Both the position numbers and the translations under genes were made by a program. This document shows positions 15,231-23,784 of a stretch of 64,000 bases of DNA, in pieces. The stretch is from contig JAKPTB010000036.1 of the NCBI GenBank assembly GCA_029555205.1, forward strand, positions 1 to 64,000, read 5' to 3'. The notes under the pieces are model-generated. The model was not told the DNA's origin. It did no database searches and was given only the letters and a program-made list of their open reading frames with translations. The stretch is from Bacillota bacterium. Its GTDB lineage: Bacteria; Bacillota; Desulfotomaculia; Desulfotomaculales; Pelotomaculaceae. The stretch's first letter is position 1, and each line of letters opens with the position of its first letter.

Positions 15231-16522
15231 CTTGATTCCTCCTTTATTATTATGCTCTCAGAGTTATTTTGTCTAGGAGGCTCAGGATTATTCGCAAATA
15301 AGCCGGACAGTTCTCCTCCTGCAACCGGAGCCGCAAAAAGATGGGATCCCGGGACAACCAGGGAACCCGGAAAGTCATCTCTCTTAGTCGGCATCCCCTG
15401 TCTTTCCAGCTCATTCAGTACATTCAGGATATCGTCAACTACCGTCTCGGCAGCTCCGGACCTTTGCAGCGACCTTACTGACGCCCTCATCCGGGACATT
15501 TTTTCCCCGTTTGATAAAAGTTCCGAGACTTGCCTGTAGAGTTCCCCGGTCTGGTTGACAACAACAGCGGCCTTTTTCCGTGCGAAATAAAGGGCATTAT
15601 CCCTCTCCTGACCGGGAACCGGACGGAAAATGGCAATGAGAAGCTGTGCGGCAACTGCCTCCGAAAGGGTAATACCTCCTGCCTTTGTGATTATACAGCA
15701 GGCGATTTTCATTAATTCGTGAATGTCTTCTATAAAGCCATAAATATGAATTGACCTGCAACCATGAAAAGTATTCTTCAATAGTTTTTCCATGGTTTTG
15801 TCCTTTCCGCAGACCACAGCTATTTCAGTATCAGGTATCTTCAAGATGCTCCGGCAGATTTCATTTATTTTATGCAGCCCTCCATAGGCGCCGGACATCA
15901 CCAGAATGGTTTTTTTAGCCGGGTTCAACCCGTATTTTTGGTGCAGTCCGGGAATGTCAGGAGACCGGTTGAAGGTTTCCCGCAGGGGAATACCGCTGAC
16001 CTTGATTCGCTCCGGAGGAATTCCCGCCTTGACCATCTCGTTTTTTAAATCGTCGGAGGCCACGTAGTATTTAACAATTTCAGGCTGGATCCAGCGGTGG
16101 TGCAGGGTAAAATCAGTTATTACAGTGAAAGTGGGAATATTGACACCTGTTTTTCTGAGGAAAGCAGACATGGCTGGATGGGGAAAGGTGTTGATCACCG
16201 CGTGAGGCTTTTCGGTCATGATGATCTCTTCCAGCTTTTTTAAACCGAAGGACATCATCAGCCTGGAAAATAACGTATCTGGCCCCATTTGCCTGCTGCC
16301 GTAGTAAAGCCAGCCGTAAACAAAAGGGGCTATGTAGTAACTTTTCAAATACATATACCGTGTAATCGTATTTATAACAGGATGGGCTTCCCCGATAAAA
16401 TCCACAATCTTAACATTTTCTATCCCCCTGCTTTGAAAACATCTTTGCAGAACGCGGGATACCTGGACATGTCCCTCACCGTAGCCTGCTGAAAGGACGA
16501 GTATTCTAAGACTTCTTGACAA
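15227..16522 (-). CDS. MGDG synthase-like glycosyltransferase (GT28)
   Basis: 431 residues from TTG 16522 (GGGAGTG upstream). The N-terminus ILVLSAGYGEGHVQVSRVLQ is the sugar-acceptor loop of diacylglycerol glycosyltransferases (MGDG synthase N-terminal domain), and ITKAGGITLSEAVAAQLLIAIFRPVPGQERDNA near residues 285-317 is the UDP-sugar binding site of the GT28 C-terminal domain. Such enzymes add a hexose from UDP-sugar to a membrane diacylglycerol, or polysaccharide acceptors. A C-terminal tail of about 55 residues (PTKRDDFPGSLVVPGSHLF) is additional and Pro-rich. The gene overlaps the start of the coat-protein gene by four bases, forming a two-gene operon. The non-ATG start is uncertain; the conserved loop begins eight residues in, so little is missing. 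Confidence 0.85.
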   Translation of the reverse strand: MSRSLRILVLSAGYGEGHVQVSRVLQRCFQSRGIENVKIVDFIGEAHPVINTITRYMYLKSYYIAPFVYGWLYYGSRQMGPDTLFSRLMMSFGLKKLEEIIMTEKPHAVINTFPHPAMSAFLRKTGVNIPTFTVITDFTLHHRWIQPEIVKYYVASDDLKNEMVKAGIPPERIKVSGIPLRETFNRSPDIPGLHQKYGLNPAKKTILVMSGAYGGLHKINEICRSILKIPDTEIAVVCGKDKTMEKLLKNTFHGCRSIHIYGFIEDIHELMKIACCIITKAGGITLSEAVAAQLLIAIFRPVPGQERDNALYFARKKAAVVVNQTGELYRQVSELLSNGEKMSRMRASVRSLQRSGAAETVVDDILNVLNELERQGMPTKRDDFPGSLVVPGSHLFAAPVAGGELSGLFANNPEPPRQNNSESIIIKEESR

Positions 16523-17011
16523 TTACTTCTAACACTCCCGTTATTTACTTCCCGGGACCAGGTAAGAGCAGGACCGGGTCTGACGCAGCCGGACTTAAGC
16601 CTGTCCGCCTGCCGCCTGTCCGTCTATTGATGCTTAAAGGATTTGAGCGCGGTCCTGGTCTGAGTTTTCCTGCTTCGTCCAACTCCAATATATAAATATC
16701 CCAAAAACTAATATACAATACCATTGCCCGTTAAGGCCGTATTACTCCCGGACCACCCGGAATCTCAACCAGGCAGCCATTTAATTATAAAGGGCTCCGG
16801 GCTGCTTATTCTCTCCTCCGAGAATAGATATTTTAATCCTTCGTGGTGCCGCTAGCGGCATGGGAACTACCCTTAAAATAGACATTTTTATCTCTCTGCA
16901 GGTGCCACGCCAGCGGCATTGGATGCCTAACAGGGAATTCCAAATTTAATTCCGGAAACATGGCCGCCGGCGTCGATGCGCCAGAGGGACAAGCCGGATA
17001 ATTTCTTACCC
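16523..17011. other. Gap with repeated hairpin/start-region copies
   Basis: No gene is supported. The right half holds two diverged copies (about 16820-16862 and 16878-16922) of a 45-base unit whose third copy is the ribosome binding/start region of the ABC ATPase gene. Each copy has GTGCCGC-nn-GCGGCAT-like arms followed, on the minus strand, by a purine-rich stretch and an ATG- or ATA-like codon. Confidence 0.5.
16820..16922 (-). repeat. Two diverged copies of ABC ATPase start-region hairpin
   Basis: On the minus strand each copy reads CATGCCGCT or AATGCCGCTGG, a GGCAC arm, a purine-rich stretch, then ATGTCTATTTT or ATATCTATTCT. This matches the leader of the ATPase gene at 18097-18133 (ATGCCGCTGTCGCGGCACC ... 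AGGAGGATGAAAAATG). They look like partial duplications of that leader located after the gene. Confidence 0.55.
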
Positions 17012-18097
17012 TTACCCTTTTACACCAAGCAATAAGATGTTCTTACCGTTCTCATACTTATACTGAATACTGTCACACCTGCTCTTGATCAGGATTATCC
17101 CGAGATCATCCTCCTGTTCACCCTCTTCAAGGGGATTTGCGGGCTCCCCTGCGCTTTCAAAGATAAATTCCAACCGGTCGTCTTTTTCTGAGTAAGCCAG
17201 GGACAGGGTAATATCCGAAAAATCCCTCTGCAGCCCAAGCACTTCTTCTGCCAGGAGCAGGATATTGTGACATATTTTTCTAGATAAGAAGTGTTTTTCA
17301 CAAAACGCTTCGATTTCCGCGTTCAAGGCGTATAAATCGTAATCTTTGCTGGTAATCCGGTAGGTATACCTGCGCACCCTGTTAATAAATTCCCTGGTTT
17401 TTTCCCCCTGGGGGTTCTCAAAGATCTGCTCTGGCCTACCCTCCTCGTAAATAATTCCTTCGTCCATGTATAACACACGGTTTGAGATATTGCGGGCGAT
17501 TTCCATTTCATGGGTGACAATCACCATGGTCATACCCTCTTTGGCAAGACGGCGGATCACGGCCACGACCTCGCTGGTCATTGTGGGATCCAGAGCTGAT
17601 GTGGGCTCATCAAAGAGTATGACCTCGGGCTCCATGGCCAGGCAGCGGGCTATGGCCACCCTTTGCTTCTGCCCGCCCGATAGCTCGTCGGGAAAGTTGG
17701 CAGCCTTTTCGGCCAGCCCCACCAGCTTTAACAACTCCATGGCTTTAAGCTCTGCTTCAGCTTTGCTTTTACCCAAGAGCTTGACAGGTCCAAGGGTGAG
17801 GTTATCCAGCACGGAAAGATGATTATAAAGATTAAAGGACTGAAAAACCATCCCAATTCTTTGCCGTATTTTGGGTATATTCGTGGTCTTGGCCAGTAAA
17901 TCAATATTATTAAAAAATATTCTGCCGCCGCTGGGCATTTCCAGTAAGTTGAGGCAGCGCAGCAAGGTGCTTTTACCTGTACCTGAAGGCCCTATGATGG
18001 ATATGATCTCGCCTTTTTCGATGGTGGTGGATACGTCCTTCAGCACCGTCAATTCTCCAAAGCTCTTACTGAGATGTTCTATCCTGAAAACAGACAT
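17012..18097 (-). CDS. Amino-acid ABC transporter ATPase with C-terminal anti-sigma-type ATPase-like domain
   Basis: 361 residues from ATG 18097 with AGGAGGATG upstream. Residues 1-240 are a polar amino-acid ABC ATPase (GlnQ type): Walker A GPSGTGKST near 36-44, Q-loop VFQSFNLYNHL, signature LSGGQKQRVAIARCLA near 139, Walker B ILFDEPTSALDP near 159-170. The remaining 120 residues are not part of normal GlnQ; LNAEIEAFCEKHFLSRKIC, the helix HNILLLAEEVLGLQ and the ending DDLGIILIKSRCDSIQYKYE with GKNILLL resemble the HATPase fold of RsbW/SpoIIAB-type anti-sigma proteins, but the N-box Asn and the DxGxG box are degenerate. It is paired with the permease/binding-protein gene just upstream, so the two make one importer; the extra domain may be regulatory. 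Confidence 0.85.
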   Translation of the reverse strand: MSVFRIEHLSKSFGELTVLKDVSTTIEKGEIISIIGPSGTGKSTLLRCLNLLEMPSGGRIFFNNIDLLAKTTNIPKIRQRIGMVFQSFNLYNHLSVLDNLTLGPVKLLGKSKAEAELKAMELLKLVGLAEKAANFPDELSGGQKQRVAIARCLAMEPEVILFDEPTSALDPTMTSEVVAVIRRLAKEGMTMVIVTHEMEIARNISNRVLYMDEGIIYEEGRPEQIFENPQGEKTREFINRVRRYTYRITSKDYDLYALNAEIEAFCEKHFLSRKICHNILLLAEEVLGLQRDFSDITLSLAYSEKDDRLEFIFESAGEPANPLEEGEQEDDLGIILIKSRCDSIQYKYENGKNILLLGVKG

Positions 18098-18146
18098 TTT
18101 TCATCCTCCTGCCGGTGCCGCGACAGCGGCATGAATGTTTATCCTG

Positions 18147-19754
18147 TTATACCTGTTGCAGCCTCGTTCTGCGTTTTCTCTTTGGGTCAGTCCTGATTCC
18201 GATATAGTCCAGGATCAGGGCCAGCAACCACGAGAGAAGGAAATAAAGCACGGCCACCATAATAAGTGGGAAAAAGGCGTCATAGGTGCGGCTCCTGATA
18301 ATATCGCTGGCTTTGGTCAAGTCCTGCACAGCTATATAACCCACCACAGAGGTCATCTTGACAAGGGAGATAAACTCACCCTTGTAGACTGGCAGCACAT
18401 GCCTGAGGGCCTGGGGCATGATAATATAGATAAATGCTTGTACCTTGGTAAAACCTGCGGCAATTCCTGCTTCCTTTTGGCCTTTATCCACGCTTTCAAT
18501 AGATGTTCTGAACATTTCAGAAACATAAGCCGCAAAATTAGCCCCAAAGGCTATAATGGCTGCAAAGACCGGGTTAACGTTAACTGAAGCAAAAACTACA
18601 TAAAAGACGATCATAAGCAGCACCAGCACAGGGGTCCCCCGCATGATGGAGATGTAAAACCTGCTTATGTCAACCAGGATTCTGTTTTTACTCATGCGCA
18701 TAAAACAAACCAAAGCACCCAGCAATGTACCAAAAACAACGGCAACCATTGAGATGAGGGCTGTAATCTTCAAACCGTCAACGATAAGCAAATAGCGTTT
18801 CTCACGGATAAGGTTATTATGAAAACTGTCAGCAATTTTTTGTAAAAACGATGCAGTAGCTGCCGCATCTGCCTGTTCATCTTCATAGCTGGCGATATTC
18901 TTTTTCAGAGCAAGGAAAACTGACTTTCCATCAATATAGCTGTCCGAAAAGTTGATTTGCTTGCTCCTCTCCTCAGTAATCGCTATGCCGTCGGCAATCA
19001 TGTCAACCTTGCCGGAACTAAGGGCAGCGATAAGAGAGCTAAACTCCATTGTAATTATTTCCATGGGCAACCCCTCGTGGGCCGCAAATCTTTTAAGCAT
19101 TTCAATATCAAAACCCACATACTGCCCGTTCATAACGGCAACGTAGGGCAGATCCGCCACCGCAACCCCCAGGATTATTTTTTGCCCCGTGCCGTTATTA
19201 GCGATCTCCGGCATCACCGCTTTCTCGGGATCGTTTTCGAACCACCGGTTGTACATTTCGTCAAAGGTTCCGTCAGATTTGATTTTTTTTAGAAAGTTAT
19301 TGAATTTTTCACGTAAGTCCGGGTTGTTTTTATTAAAACCAATCCCGAGGGGCAAGGACAGGGCATCAGCCGTCAATATACCTATGTCACTATTACCTGG
19401 ATTATTAAGAATCACCTTTGCGCTTATATAGTCAAGCATGGCCACGTCGATCCTGTTTGTTTTCAGGGAGAGGATCATATCGGCGGTGGTGTCATACCTG
19501 AAGATCTTCGCCTGGGGGTAGTTTTGCGCAACAAAGGCGTCATGGACTGTTCCCGTAAAAACACCCACCCGTTTGTCGGCTATGTCGTCTAGGGTTTTTA
19601 ATTTTGCGCCGTCATTCCCCTGGGCAGGCGCTGCAAAGGCTTTCCCGCCCCAAAGCATTGTTGATTCCGGAACATTTTTGTCCCCGCCGGTGTATCCTGC
19701 GCCAAATATTAGAACAAGTGAGATCAACACCAGTATGTATGCTTTGCTGCTCAT
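18147..19754 (-). CDS. Amino-acid ABC importer: permuted binding domain fused to permease
   Basis: 535 residues from ATG 19754 behind GAGGGGTGG. Residues 1-43 are a signal peptide or anchor ending near AFAAPA. Residues about 52-175 (KTLDDIADKRVGVFTGTVHD to KSDGTFDEMYNRWF) correspond to the second half of a family-3 solute-binding protein, and about 192-290 (KIILGVAVADLPYVAVMNGQ, YVGFDIEMLKRFA, IADGIAITEERSKQINFSDS) to its first half, so the order of the lobes is reversed. From about 310 comes a BPD permease domain with several membrane segments and the EAA loop EAGIAAGFTKVQAFIYIIMPQA near 425-446. It would bind a polar amino acid outside and pass it through; the ATPase gene follows after 49 bases. 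Confidence 0.85.
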   Translation of the reverse strand: MSSKAYILVLISLVLIFGAGYTGGDKNVPESTMLWGGKAFAAPAQGNDGAKLKTLDDIADKRVGVFTGTVHDAFVAQNYPQAKIFRYDTTADMILSLKTNRIDVAMLDYISAKVILNNPGNSDIGILTADALSLPLGIGFNKNNPDLREKFNNFLKKIKSDGTFDEMYNRWFENDPEKAVMPEIANNGTGQKIILGVAVADLPYVAVMNGQYVGFDIEMLKRFAAHEGLPMEIITMEFSSLIAALSSGKVDMIADGIAITEERSKQINFSDSYIDGKSVFLALKKNIASYEDEQADAAATASFLQKIADSFHNNLIREKRYLLIVDGLKITALISMVAVVFGTLLGALVCFMRMSKNRILVDISRFYISIMRGTPVLVLLMIVFYVVFASVNVNPVFAAIIAFGANFAAYVSEMFRTSIESVDKGQKEAGIAAGFTKVQAFIYIIMPQALRHVLPVYKGEFISLVKMTSVVGYIAVQDLTKASDIIRSRTYDAFFPLIMVAVLYFLLSWLLALILDYIGIRTDPKRKRRTRLQQV

Positions 19755-20026
19755 GTTCCACCCCTCAGCAGTAAAGTTTTATTCGTAATCCGGGACCGCT
19801 GCCGTAAAGTTCAACCATCCAGCAGTCATAGGCAGGATCAGCAGGCACCCCTGCCCGCCTTCGATACTGAAAAACGCTTTTTCGTTTTTCAGTCCTTCAA
19901 GTTGGTAGCGCAATGGATTTAAGTAACAGAATGATAATTTGACTGTTTAGAACATATTTCCTGCATGGGTGTTTAGAGTCAATTAAATTTTTACAACTAT
20001 TGAACCAGAAGCAAAATTGGTGTTTA
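19755..20026. other. Gap upstream of importer genes, no gene
   Basis: Contains AAAACGCTTTTTCGTTTTT near 19872, a short imperfect inverted repeat. No open frame is supported. Confidence 0.3.
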
Positions 20027-20066
20027 ACGTCTTAAACGTCTTAAACGTCTTAAACGCCTTTAACGT
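20027..20066. repeat. 9-base repeats at the 3' end of a DUF2007 gene
   Basis: ACGTCTTAA occurs three times in direct succession, followed by ACGCCTTTA and ACGTCC, running from the gap into the last codons of the gene that ends at 20050. Confidence 0.75.
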
Positions 20067-20406
20067 CCAACAAAGCCCTGGCATCATCGGCGTCCTCAGG
20101 TCGAACCTGAATTTCTACCAGTGAGTTGAAAGCACCGCTTTGCACAGGCAGAATACCCTGAATCAGCTCATTCCTGGCAAAATATTTGATGCCGGCCCCG
20201 TCCAGGATGGACTTGACCACTGCCAGGAGCCCGGCATCGGCTGTTGCAAAAACCGTAACGGGTTTAGAATATCCCGGTTTCAGTTTTGATTCACTATTCT
20301 GTGCCGGTTGATGGTCCTGGGCTAATTCTTCGACCAGCGCTTCCCGGCACCCTGGACATTCCTTGATACCAGCAACATATTCGTAGCGGCACTTCGGACA
20401 GAACAT
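20050..20406 (-). CDS. Zinc-ribbon protein with DUF2007 domain
   Basis: 118 residues. The N-terminus MFCPKCRYEYVAGIKECPGC is a zinc ribbon (two CxxC pairs at residues 3-6 and 17-20). After a Gln/Ser-rich linker, residues 48-118 form the DUF2007 domain (VTVFATADAGLLAVVKSILD, GIKYFARNE, LVEIQVRPEDADDARALLD), a ferredoxin-like fold found in putative signal-transducing proteins; its ligand is unknown. Single gene with TTAAGGGATG-like sequence before the start. The last residues are encoded by part of a 9-base tandem repeat, suggesting a recently altered end. Confidence 0.8.
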   Translation of the reverse strand: MFCPKCRYEYVAGIKECPGCREALVEELAQDHQPAQNSESKLKPGYSKPVTVFATADAGLLAVVKSILDGAGIKYFARNELIQGILPVQSGAFNSLVEIQVRPEDADDARALLDVKGV

Positions 20407-20877
20407 CCCTTAAAACCCCCCTTCAGTAAAAAGAGCTTTATATAATCCCCGGTCATTTGAAATAATTAGAAATAAAGCCAGGCTATGTATTTAAGACAGG
20501 CATGGATTAATTCTGTTATTGTTATTGAAAAGAAAATAAGCCCTTGCCATATATGATTTCCACCAGACCCGGTTAATACCTTTACCCTCTGGTAATTACT
20601 TTAGACCAATCTGATCAACAGCCGTATCTATAGTGAACTCCTGCGGGAATAATACCTTTGGTTTTCAACTAAATGCGCTCAAAATTATGGTTTGCCATAG
20701 GAGTTGAAAGCCCGGCCGTCGTAAATTACCAGGACGGCCTGTTGACAGTCAAATGAATGTCCCTGGTAATTAAAATACCGCTTTATAAAGACATCTTTTA
20801 TGGTTGTTCAACAGCGCCGGACATTTAAGATCAGGATACCTTTCAACAATAATATGTAATGTTTAAGGAGATGAAGT
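20407..20877. other. Divergent region before the SDR-acyl-CoA dehydrogenase operon
   Basis: About 470 bases, no supported open frame. It should hold the promoters for the minus-strand gene at 20406 and the plus-strand operon at 20878. No copy of the ATTAATAAG dyad was found here. Confidence 0.4.
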
Positions 20878-21642
20878 ATGGTAAAAGATCTGTTTAATTT
20901 AACCGGCAGGGTGGCCCTGGTAACCGGCGCGGGACAGGGTCTGGGCAGGGCCTATGCCGAAGCGCTGGCGGATGCAGGCGCAGCCGTGGTTTGTCTGGAC
21001 AGGAATCAGGCGGCAGCCGCTGAGACCAGGGAGATTATTACGCAAAAAAATGCCCTGGCCGAAGCAGTCCAATGCGATGTAACCGATCCGGCCGGTGTCA
21101 GGGAAGTACTGAAAAGCATCAAAAACCGTTATGGCCGGCTGGACATCCTCGTCAACAACGCCGGTGTGGAAATTGCCGAGGACTTTTTGGATGTTACTCC
21201 GGAACACTACGATCAGATCATGGCCGTAAATTTAAAAGGCCTGTTCTTTATGGCCCAGGAAGCAGCCAGGTATATGATTGAGCAGAAGAGCGGGAAGATC
21301 ATCAACCAGGGGTCCCTGGGCAGTTTTATCGGCCTGAGTGGTTCAGCTGTATATTGTTCTTCCAAAGGCGGCGTCCTGCTTTTTACCAGGACCCTGGCCC
21401 TCGAACTGGCCAGATACAATATTCAGGTTAACGCCATTGCCCCCGGTTATTTTCGGACAGGCATGACCGAACCCTTTTTCCAGGATCCGGAGCACCGCAA
21501 ATGGATCGAAGAGCGGATCCCTGCCGGAAGGGTGGGCACAGGGGAGGATCTGGCGGGAACAGTAATTTTTTTGGCCAGCGACGCTTCCAATTATATTACC
21601 GGACAGACCATTGTCGTGGACGGCGGATGGATGGCCGGTTAG
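20878..21642 (+). CDS. Short-chain dehydrogenase/reductase (FabG-like)
   Basis: 254 residues; AAGGAGATG precedes the ATG. The NAD(P)-binding loop TGAGQGLG lies at residues 17-24, CDVTD near 66, NNAG near 92, and the catalytic Ser and YxxxK at SLGSFIGLSGSAVYCSSKGG (Tyr near 159, Lys near 163). The acidic D41 after the second strand (CLDRN) suggests NAD preference. SDR enzymes of this kind oxidise a hydroxyacyl-CoA or alcohol. First gene of a plus-strand operon with acyl-CoA dehydrogenase and EtfBA, so an acyl-CoA or ring-alcohol intermediate is a likely substrate. Confidence 0.88.
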   Translation: MVKDLFNLTGRVALVTGAGQGLGRAYAEALADAGAAVVCLDRNQAAAAETREIITQKNALAEAVQCDVTDPAGVREVLKSIKNRYGRLDILVNNAGVEIAEDFLDVTPEHYDQIMAVNLKGLFFMAQEAARYMIEQKSGKIINQGSLGSFIGLSGSAVYCSSKGGVLLFTRTLALELARYNIQVNAIAPGYFRTGMTEPFFQDPEHRKWIEERIPAGRVGTGEDLAGTVIFLASDASNYITGQTIVVDGGWMAG

Positions 21643-21811
21643 CTTTATTAAAAAGTAAAACTATTTCTACCTTACCTATTGCTGTATGCTCATTTTGTTA
21701 TTATAATTTTATTAATATTATTGCCATGCCAATTATTTTTGTAGCAAGTTTTGCAATATAAACCTGGAAATCTCTTTGTTTAATATAACAACTAAGAAAG
21801 GAAGGGATTAA

Positions 21812-22951
21812 ATGCTAAAATTATCTGAACAGCAGGAGATGATGAGAAAAGTAGTAAGGGACTTCGTCGAAAAAGAAATAGCTCCCATTGCCAGGCAGAT
21901 TGACGAAGAGGATACCTGCCCCGTTGAGCTGTTTCAAAAAATGGCCCCGCTGGGCATCAACGGAGTTTTTGTGCCGGCCAAATACGGCGGCGCAGGCCTG
22001 GGCTTCACCGAAATGGTCCTTGTAGTCGAAGAAATAGGCCGGCATGCCGCAGGTCTAGCCCTGGGCCTGGTGGCCCATTACATGGGTGTCTACGCAATCA
22101 TGACCTGGGGCAGCGAAGAACAAAAACAGAAATACCTGCCCATCATCTGCTCCGGAGGCTTCAGCGGCCTTTCGGTAACCGAACCGGGAGGTGGCTCGGA
22201 CTTTGCGGGGCAAAAATCAACCGGCCAGCTGGTGGACGGGGAATGGGTTTTAAACGGCCGCAAGTGCTTCATCACCAACTCCCACTGCATGAGCGTCAAT
22301 GTGGTAACGGTCCGTACCGGGGAAGACGCCAAAGGACGCCCTCAAATATCAGCTTTTATTATTGAAGGGGACACTCCTGGGCACACTCCCGGCCGGAAGG
22401 AAAAAAAAGCGGGCCTCAGGGGTTCCTATACCGGTGAAATCATTCTGAACAATGTCCGGCTGACTCCAGACAATTTACTGGGCAAACCGGGTGAGGGCGC
22501 TAAAATCAGCCTCGGTACCCTGGGTGAAATGGGCAGGGCCGGGACCGCCGCGGCTGCCCTGGGAATTCTGCGGGGCTGCCTGGAAGAATCGGTAAAATAC
22601 GCCAGGGAACGGATTATTTACGGAAAACCCCTTTCCAACCTGGTCAATATTCAGTTGATTATCGCGCAAAACCGCACCGATTACGAAGCTGCCCGGCTTT
22701 TGACCTATAATGCCGCCGGGCTGAAGGATGCGGGCAAACCATGTACCTCTGAAGTTTCCATGGCCAAGTTCTTCGCTACCGAAGCCTCCGTCAACGCTGC
22801 CAAACGGACAATGGACCTGATGGGCGCCTACGGGGTGATCACTGATTATCCGGTCAGCCGCTTCCTGAGGGATGCGGTAACAACCATTCCTGCCTGTGGA
22901 ACTTCCCACATCATGCAGGTTATTATTGCCGGCGCTGAATTAAGAAAGTAG
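21812..22951 (+). CDS. Acyl-CoA dehydrogenase with substituted catalytic residue
   Basis: 379 residues, usual length, AAAGGAAGGG upstream. FAD- and substrate-binding motifs are present: GLSVTEPGGGSDFAGQKSTG near 122-141, WVLNGRKCFITNS near 145-157, and GAYGVITDYPVSRFLRDA near 338-355. The catalytic glutamate of common acyl-CoA dehydrogenases sits in IYEGTxQI; the corresponding stretch here is IPACGTSHIMQ, so the Glu position reads Cys362. Some specialised dehydrogenases, such as those for cyclic acyl-CoAs, use a base elsewhere, so this may have an unusual substrate or mechanism. It passes electrons to EtfAB, encoded directly downstream (23-base gap). Second gene of the SDR operon. Confidence 0.88.
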   Translation: MLKLSEQQEMMRKVVRDFVEKEIAPIARQIDEEDTCPVELFQKMAPLGINGVFVPAKYGGAGLGFTEMVLVVEEIGRHAAGLALGLVAHYMGVYAIMTWGSEEQKQKYLPIICSGGFSGLSVTEPGGGSDFAGQKSTGQLVDGEWVLNGRKCFITNSHCMSVNVVTVRTGEDAKGRPQISAFIIEGDTPGHTPGRKEKKAGLRGSYTGEIILNNVRLTPDNLLGKPGEGAKISLGTLGEMGRAGTAAAALGILRGCLEESVKYARERIIYGKPLSNLVNIQLIIAQNRTDYEAARLLTYNAAGLKDAGKPCTSEVSMAKFFATEASVNAAKRTMDLMGAYGVITDYPVSRFLRDAVTTIPACGTSHIMQVIIAGAELRK

Positions 22952-22974
22952 TTTCCCGGCGAAAGGAATCTTCT

Positions 22975-23769
22975 ATGAATATAGCAGTCTGTGTAAAGCC
23001 GGTCCCTGATCCCGGCCATTATAACAGAATAACCATCAACCCGGAAACAAAACTGCTGGACCGCAAAGGGATCCCCGTGATTATAAATCCGGTTGACAAA
23101 AACGCCATAGAAGCCGCCCTCCAACTGAAGGAACAATTCGGGGGAAAAGTTGTCCTGGTCAGCATGGCTCCGCCGGATACCGTGGAAACACTTAAAGAAG
23201 CCCTGGCCATGGGAGTTGACGAAGCCTACCTTTTAAGCGACCGGGCCTTTGCCGGATCCGATACCCTGGCTACAGCAAGAATTTTAGCCGCCGGCCTGAA
23301 GAAAATAGGCCAACTGGACTTGATTCTGACCGGTTCAGAAAGCGCCGACAGCGGTACAAACCATGTGCCTTCCCAACTGGGCGAGTTACTGGGGCTTCCC
23401 CACCTGAACCACATTACGGAATTGAGCCTGGAATTGCCTGTCCTAAAAATGAAAGCAAAAATTGAAAACGGTTATGTTGAATATGAGGGCAGTCTTCCAA
23501 TGGTCCTGGGCGTTGCCAGGGAAATCAATACACCCCGCTACACTACCCTGATGGGTGTAGTCATGGCTCAAAACAAGCCCTTCACCATCTGGGCTCTGAA
23601 CGACCTGGGGCTCGATCCGGCCGGGACCGGTTTGTCCGGGTCTCCCACCCAACCCGGGGACCTGCACTTCCCCCGGCATGGACGAAAAGCAGAGATCCTT
23701 AAGGGTGAACCCGAAGCAATTGCCGGAAAGATTATCGCCATTCTGCGAAGCGCGGGGGTACTCGCCTAG
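22975..23769 (+). CDS. etfB: Electron transfer flavoprotein beta subunit
   Basis: 264 residues with GGCGAAAGGAA upstream. The N-terminus MNIAVCVKPVPDPGHYNRI is characteristic, as are NPVDKNAIEAALQLKEQFGG, MGVDEAYLLSD, LILTGSESADSGTNHVPSQL and PMVLGVAREINTPRYTTLMG. EtfB and EtfA form a heterodimer carrying FAD (and AMP or a second flavin) that takes electrons from acyl-CoA dehydrogenases. It lies directly between the acyl-CoA dehydrogenase and EtfA genes. Whether this pair is of the bifurcating type cannot be decided here; length and neighbours do not settle it. Confidence 0.92.
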   Translation: MNIAVCVKPVPDPGHYNRITINPETKLLDRKGIPVIINPVDKNAIEAALQLKEQFGGKVVLVSMAPPDTVETLKEALAMGVDEAYLLSDRAFAGSDTLATARILAAGLKKIGQLDLILTGSESADSGTNHVPSQLGELLGLPHLNHITELSLELPVLKMKAKIENGYVEYEGSLPMVLGVAREINTPRYTTLMGVVMAQNKPFTIWALNDLGLDPAGTGLSGSPTQPGDLHFPRHGRKAEILKGEPEAIAGKIIAILRSAGVLA

Positions 23770-23784
23770 GAAAGGAGAATTAAC

